A stretch of DNA of 9,863 nucleotides from Campylobacterales bacterium. GTDB lineage: Bacteria; Campylobacterota; Campylobacteria; Campylobacterales; SZUA-545. The translations under genes and the position numbers were made by a program. Under the pieces are notes generated by a model. It worked only from the letters and a program-made list of their open reading frames with translations, made no database searches and had not been told where the DNA came from. The DNA lies in the NCBI GenBank assembly GCA_025800305.1, contig JAOXRY010000001.1, positions 1-9,863 on the forward strand. Reading direction: 5' to 3'. Below are positions 6,631-9,863 of this stretch, piece by piece; position 1 is the first letter of the stretch; every line of letters starts with the position of its first letter.

Positions 6631-7171
6631 GATTTAATTCTCCTTGACCTGGGTCTTGATAATGGTTGATAATTTCTTCCAAAGGAACTTCAGTCTCATT
6701 TTTTTCAAACTCAATTCCTCTTTTTTTCAACTCATTCATCGCTGTATTAATAAAGTCTTGAAACTTCTCTTTCATAAGATCTGTAAGATCTATTTTTACA
6801 CTTTTAATATCTTCTGGAACAATTCCAATGATTCCTACTTCTGCCATTTTTTCCAACATAGAACAAATCTCTAACATCTCAACAATCTCAACCTCATGGG
6901 CTGTCTGCTTGTAGCTTCCCAGCCCTAAAAGTTCTTCTGCTGGAATGTTGTAAATCGCTCCTGCTTCATCATCCATTGTGATAGTATCTAAGATAATAAC
7001 ATGGTCGTAATCTTGATAATATGTCATCAGCTGAAACCCTAAAACTCCACCATCAACTAAAGTTACATCACTTTTAAATGTATAGTTTTTTTCAATATAT
7101 CTTTGGGCATAAACACCGATACCCTCATCTTTATAAATAATAGTTCCAACACCTACAACTGCTGTTCCCAT
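6620..7171 (-). CDS. hydD: [NiFe]-hydrogenase maturation endopeptidase HydD
   Basis: A member of the HyaD/HybD/HupD protease family, which removes the C-terminal peptide of the large subunit once nickel is in place. The three nickel-contacting positions are present at the expected spacing: E16 in KDEGIG, D62 in VIILDT and H92 in QTAHEVE. The N-terminus (MGTAVVGVGTIIYKDEGIG) follows the family pattern, with Thr where GN is usual. The substrate is the HydB gene product encoded two genes upstream. The last 30 residues (from about 154) form a charged extension with two His near the end that is not part of the catalytic core. The start is supported by AAAGGA 6 nt upstream. A terminator separates it from hydC; a weak promoter candidate (TTGGAA at 7223-7218 with TATATG at 7200-7195, minus strand) lies just before the gene. 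Confidence 0.92.
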   Translation of the reverse strand: MGTAVVGVGTIIYKDEGIGVYAQRYIEKNYTFKSDVTLVDGGVLGFQLMTYYQDYDHVIILDTITMDDEAGAIYNIPAEELLGLGSYKQTAHEVEIVEMLEICSMLEKMAEVGIIGIVPEDIKSVKIDLTDLMKEKFQDFINTAMNELKKRGIEFEKNETEVPLEEIINHYQDPGQGELNHGN

Positions 7172-7249
7172 AGTAATCCTTTACCTGTTCACTTCATATA
7201 TTTTATACTTTTTATTATTCCAAACTTGGCTAGGAATAACAAAAACTAT

Positions 7250-7292
7250 AAAAAAAGCCAAGGAAGATCTGCTACGGCAAATCTTCCTCAGC
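7250..7292 (-). terminator. Rho-independent terminator between hydC and hydD
   Basis: On the minus strand 7292-7257 folds into a 16-bp stem with a CGUA tetraloop (7276-7273), followed at once by seven U (7256-7250). The stem contains three G-U pairs (7269/7280, 7260/7289, 7259/7290). On the plus strand these positions would be A-C mismatches, so the fold is specific to the minus-strand transcript and suits termination after hydC. It lies about 20 nt past the hydC stop codon. Confidence 0.85.
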
Positions 7293-7312
7293 CCAAAATC
7301 CAAAATTCTAAA

Positions 7313-8017
7313 CTACTTGTCGTCTTTTTCTTTGACGTACTTGCTTCCACCAACAACAATGTTGATATCACCTTCACCCCAGAAATAAGTTCTCCAGAAT
7401 TGGTAATAAACGTGAGACATTACCCATACAAGAATAATGTACATTGATAAATGGTGTGCATATCTTACATCCATGTAAGTTCCACCAGTTGCCCAAACTG
7501 TCCAATCAGTAACAAGATGTAACATCCAAGGCCACCATTCACCAATAGAACTAGTTCCATGAGGTAAACCATGAACATAGAGTTGAAGACCTGTAAGCAA
7601 CATCCATGCTACTAAAATATGAAAGATAAAGAAATAAACAGCGTTATAACTATCTAAATGAGTTGAATCAAATCTTTTTACTCTATTTAGTGTTATAAGG
7701 TTTATAAATACCTCTTTAAACTCCTTAAAGTTTTTAGCATTCGGAATAATCTTCTTGTATGGTTTCTCAAACTTTGAGAAAAAATACAAATATGCAACAA
7801 CAATACTACTAACATCAAAAATAATCGCTGCAATTAGGTGAAACCATCTATTCCAAGCCATAACATACTTGTCAACAGCTGGATCAGCGATAAATGTTTG
7901 ATAATAAGGATGACCAATATACAAGCCTGTAATTACTGCAATAACCATACACAGAGCAACACCCCAGTGTATTAGTCTTGTTGCAACCGTCATCCTTTGT
8001 ATTTTTTTATAACTCAT
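7313..8017 (-). CDS. hydC: Hydrogenase cytochrome b subunit HydC
   Basis: A 234-residue di-haem cytochrome b that anchors the hydrogenase in the cytoplasmic membrane and passes electrons from the small subunit to menaquinone. Four hydrophobic helices are visible at about residues 15-35, 57-79, 125-146 and 189-208. Histidines suited to haem ligation are H17 (RLIHW), H60 (WFHLIAA), H188/H189 (YAHHLS) and H202 (MSHVYYQ); the H188-H202 spacing of 14 within the last helix is the family pattern. H133 and the His residues in the loop after helix 3 (H149, H153) could contribute to quinone binding, by analogy only. AAGGAG lies 7 nt before the start, and the gap to hydB is only 13 nt, so hydABC are one operon. 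The terminator follows directly. Confidence 0.96.
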   Translation of the reverse strand: MSYKKIQRMTVATRLIHWGVALCMVIAVITGLYIGHPYYQTFIADPAVDKYVMAWNRWFHLIAAIIFDVSSIVVAYLYFFSKFEKPYKKIIPNAKNFKEFKEVFINLITLNRVKRFDSTHLDSYNAVYFFIFHILVAWMLLTGLQLYVHGLPHGTSSIGEWWPWMLHLVTDWTVWATGGTYMDVRYAHHLSMYIILVWVMSHVYYQFWRTYFWGEGDINIVVGGSKYVKEKDDK

Positions 8018-8030
8018 AGCGTACTCCTTA

Positions 8031-9776
8031 CTATACAGCGCAGCTTGTGTTAACTTTAAACTTACTCAGCTCTCTTCCTTTTGTATCAACAATGTGAACA
8101 GCACACGCAATACAAGGGTCAAAACTATGGATAGTTCTTAAGATCTCTAGAGGTTGCTTTACATCAGATACTTTTGTACCAATTAATGATGCTTCATAAG
8201 CCCCCATTCTTCCTTTATAATCACGTGGGGCCGCATTCCAAGTTGAAGGAACAACTGCTTGATAGTTTTCAATTTTTCCATCTTTAATTTTCACCCAGTG
8301 ACCAAGTCCTCCTCTTGGAGCTTCAGCAAGGCCGTGACCTTTTGCATTTTTACTTACTTTGTCAAAGTCAAACTCTGTCCAAGTTGAAGTATCACCATTG
8401 GCAACATTTCCAGCCAACTCATCAACCCACTCAATCATTACATCAGCCATAAGCTCTGTTTCAATAGCTCTTGCTGCTGTTCTACCTACAGTTGAGTAAA
8501 GTGCAGCTGTTGGAGCTGGTTTTCCAAGTCCTAATTTCTCACCTAAAAGTCCTAAGAAATTAGTAACATATTTTGTAATTCTCTCATCACCAGCAGCAAC
8601 ACCAATAACCATTCTTGCCAGTGGTCCAACTTCTACTCTATTATCATCATAAATTGGTGATTTAATCCATGAGTATTTTTCATCGGTTTTAAGATATGCA
8701 AAACCGTCTTCTTTATTTTCAAGACCTGTATATTTAGGATTTGTTACACCATCATAAGGGTGAAGTGGTTTTCCATCTTCATACCAAGCGTGAGTTACAT
8801 CTTCTGCAACTTTATTGTGATCAAACTCTTGAAAAGTTGAAAGATCCCCATTAAGAACAACACCTGAAGGAAAAAGAAGAGCTGATTTATAAAAACCATT
8901 GTCATCTAATCTAAAGTCTCCATAACTTAAAAAGTTTTTAAGACCAGCACCAGTACCGTCTAATGCTTCATCAACATATTTTACACCAGCCATTGCTAGA
9001 TCTGGTAAGTAAGCTGTTTTAATAAAGTGACTAAACTTCTTAAGAAGTGTTTTAAACAGTGCTATTCTAGCTGGGTTTTGGATATCTTGAACACAAGTTA
9101 CACCACCAACAACCAATGATTGTGGATGAGGCATTTTACCACCAAAGATAGCCATAAGTTTTGCTGCGTCTCTTTGAAGATCTAATGCTTGTAAATAGTG
9201 AGCTGTTGCTATTAAATTTTGCTCAGGAGTTAATTTATAAGATTTATTACCCCAGTAAGCGTTAGAAAAGATCCCCAATCTACCTTGTTTTACAAACTTT
9301 GTTAATCTTTCTTGAATTTGGATAAATTCAGACTCACTTGCACCATATGGAGTTTTATGCCAATTAAAAGCCTCTTTTGCAGCTTTTTTAGGATCTGCTT
9401 TAAGTGCTGATGTAATATCAACCCAGTCAAGACCGTGAAGGTGATAGAAGTGAACAACGTGATCGTGTAGGTAAAGAGCACCTTGAATAAGATTTCTAAC
9501 GATTCTTGCATTTTTTGGAATTGTAATATCAAAAGCATCTTCAACAGCTTCTATTGATCTTTGGTAGTGTGTACCTGTACAAACTCCACAAATTCTCATT
9601 GCAAGTAAACCACAATCTCTTGGGTCTCTTCCTTTAAGAATTTCTTCAATTCCTCTAAACATTGTAGAAGATGAATAAGCATCTGTTACAACATTGTTTT
9701 CATCAATGATTGCCTCAATTCTAAGGTGTCCCTCAATTCTTGTAATTGGGTCAATTACTAAATGTTTTTTTGCCAT
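8031..9776 (-). CDS. hydB: [NiFe]-hydrogenase large subunit HydB
   Basis: The catalytic subunit (581 residues) of a membrane-bound, periplasm-facing uptake hydrogenase. The N-terminal nickel motif RICGVCTGTH gives C63, C66 and H70, and the C-terminal motif DPCIACAVH gives C555 and C558. E15 in TRIEGHLR is the conserved glutamate near the active site. APRGGLGHWVKIKDG (486-500) and STWNAAPRD (511-519) are further large-subunit signatures. After H561 come 20 residues ending NTSCAV, the peptide HydD is expected to remove during maturation. By gene order and length this looks like the Wolinella-type respiratory hydrogenase (group 1b), which is inference without a tree. The ATG shares one base with the hydA stop (TAATG), and AAGGAG is inside the end of hydA, so small and large subunits are made in coupled fashion. 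Confidence 0.98.
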   Translation of the reverse strand: MAKKHLVIDPITRIEGHLRIEAIIDENNVVTDAYSSSTMFRGIEEILKGRDPRDCGLLAMRICGVCTGTHYQRSIEAVEDAFDITIPKNARIVRNLIQGALYLHDHVVHFYHLHGLDWVDITSALKADPKKAAKEAFNWHKTPYGASESEFIQIQERLTKFVKQGRLGIFSNAYWGNKSYKLTPEQNLIATAHYLQALDLQRDAAKLMAIFGGKMPHPQSLVVGGVTCVQDIQNPARIALFKTLLKKFSHFIKTAYLPDLAMAGVKYVDEALDGTGAGLKNFLSYGDFRLDDNGFYKSALLFPSGVVLNGDLSTFQEFDHNKVAEDVTHAWYEDGKPLHPYDGVTNPKYTGLENKEDGFAYLKTDEKYSWIKSPIYDDNRVEVGPLARMVIGVAAGDERITKYVTNFLGLLGEKLGLGKPAPTAALYSTVGRTAARAIETELMADVMIEWVDELAGNVANGDTSTWTEFDFDKVSKNAKGHGLAEAPRGGLGHWVKIKDGKIENYQAVVPSTWNAAPRDYKGRMGAYEASLIGTKVSDVKQPLEILRTIHSFDPCIACAVHIVDTKGRELSKFKVNTSCAV

Positions 9777-9863
9777 TATTTATCTCCTTCTTCTTGTTCA
9801 CCTGATTTTTTACCTGCAGCTATTGATCCTATTGCGTGAACCCCAATACCTACAGCCGTTGCT
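9776..9863 (-). CDS. hydA: [NiFe]-hydrogenase small subunit HydA, C-terminal 28 codons only
   Basis: The minus-strand frame entering from the right edge reads ATAVGIGVHAIGSIAAGKKS, then GEQEEGDK and a TAA that overlaps the hydB ATG by one base. A small-residue-rich hydrophobic helix with a VHAIG-type His followed by a charged tail is what is expected at the end of the membrane-anchored small subunit: the C-terminal helix fixes it in the membrane next to HydC after Tat export. The iron-sulfur cluster cysteines and the signal peptide lie outside the window. Identification rests on this short tail together with its position directly before hydB. Confidence 0.8.
   Translation of the reverse strand, partial: ATAVGIGVHAIGSIAAGKKSGEQEEGDK

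Noticed and set aside
6644..7447. Two plus-strand open frames over hydD and the hydC-hydD gap
   Set aside because: Both are antisense to well-supported genes, and one runs through the terminator.
9302..9544. Alternative minus-strand frame in hydB
   Set aside because: The hydB frame is conserved through this stretch; the other frame is Leu/Ile-rich and featureless.
1..9863. CRISPR array, tRNA/rRNA genes, insertion sequences
   Set aside because: No regularly spaced repeats, no cloverleaf or rRNA-like stretches and no transposase motifs were seen; nearly all sequence is covered by the listed genes, and no gap exceeds about 140 bases.

Overview
The window looks like a chromosome segment from a low-GC member of the Campylobacterota (Epsilonproteobacteria). 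The evidence is an AT-rich sequence and a minus-strand block in the order hydA-hydB-hydC-hydD-hydE, which is the arrangement known from Wolinella, Helicobacter, Campylobacter and their free-living sulfur/hydrogen-oxidising relatives. The genus cannot be fixed from the sequence alone.

Reading the minus strand from right to left: the last 28 codons of the uptake [NiFe]-hydrogenase small subunit (hydA, 9776-9863, cut by the window edge), the complete large subunit (hydB), the cytochrome b anchor (hydC), a strong Rho-independent terminator, the maturation protease (hydD), and HydE, which I read as a shortened, catalytically degenerate relative of HypF. Then comes a two-gene toxin-antitoxin module of the PemK/MazF class with its own extended -10 promoter, a three-helix DUF2721 membrane protein, hypF itself, and a PIN-domain (VapC-like) toxin gene broken by one extra base in an A7 tract. 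On the plus strand at the left edge is the 3' part of a clostripain-family (C11) protease gene, convergent with the rest.

HydA-HydB-HydC form a membrane-bound, H2-oxidising, quinone-reducing complex. HydD trims the HydB C-terminus after nickel insertion, and HypF makes the carbamoyl group that becomes the CN- ligands of the active-site iron. HydE sits in the maturation group by position and by its HypF-like architecture.

The most unusual feature is at the 3' end of hypF. After the normal HypF C-terminus the protein carries about 34 extra residues that look like the toxin-binding tail of a VapC-partner antitoxin. The PIN toxin gene follows with an ATGA overlap, as a toxin follows its antitoxin. 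This suggests a deletion fused an antitoxin's 3' end in frame to hypF, leaving a headless antitoxin on a metabolic enzyme next to its now frameshifted toxin. A second notable signal is the word AGATCT, found 28 times in the window, 15 of them inside 1.6 kb of hypF.
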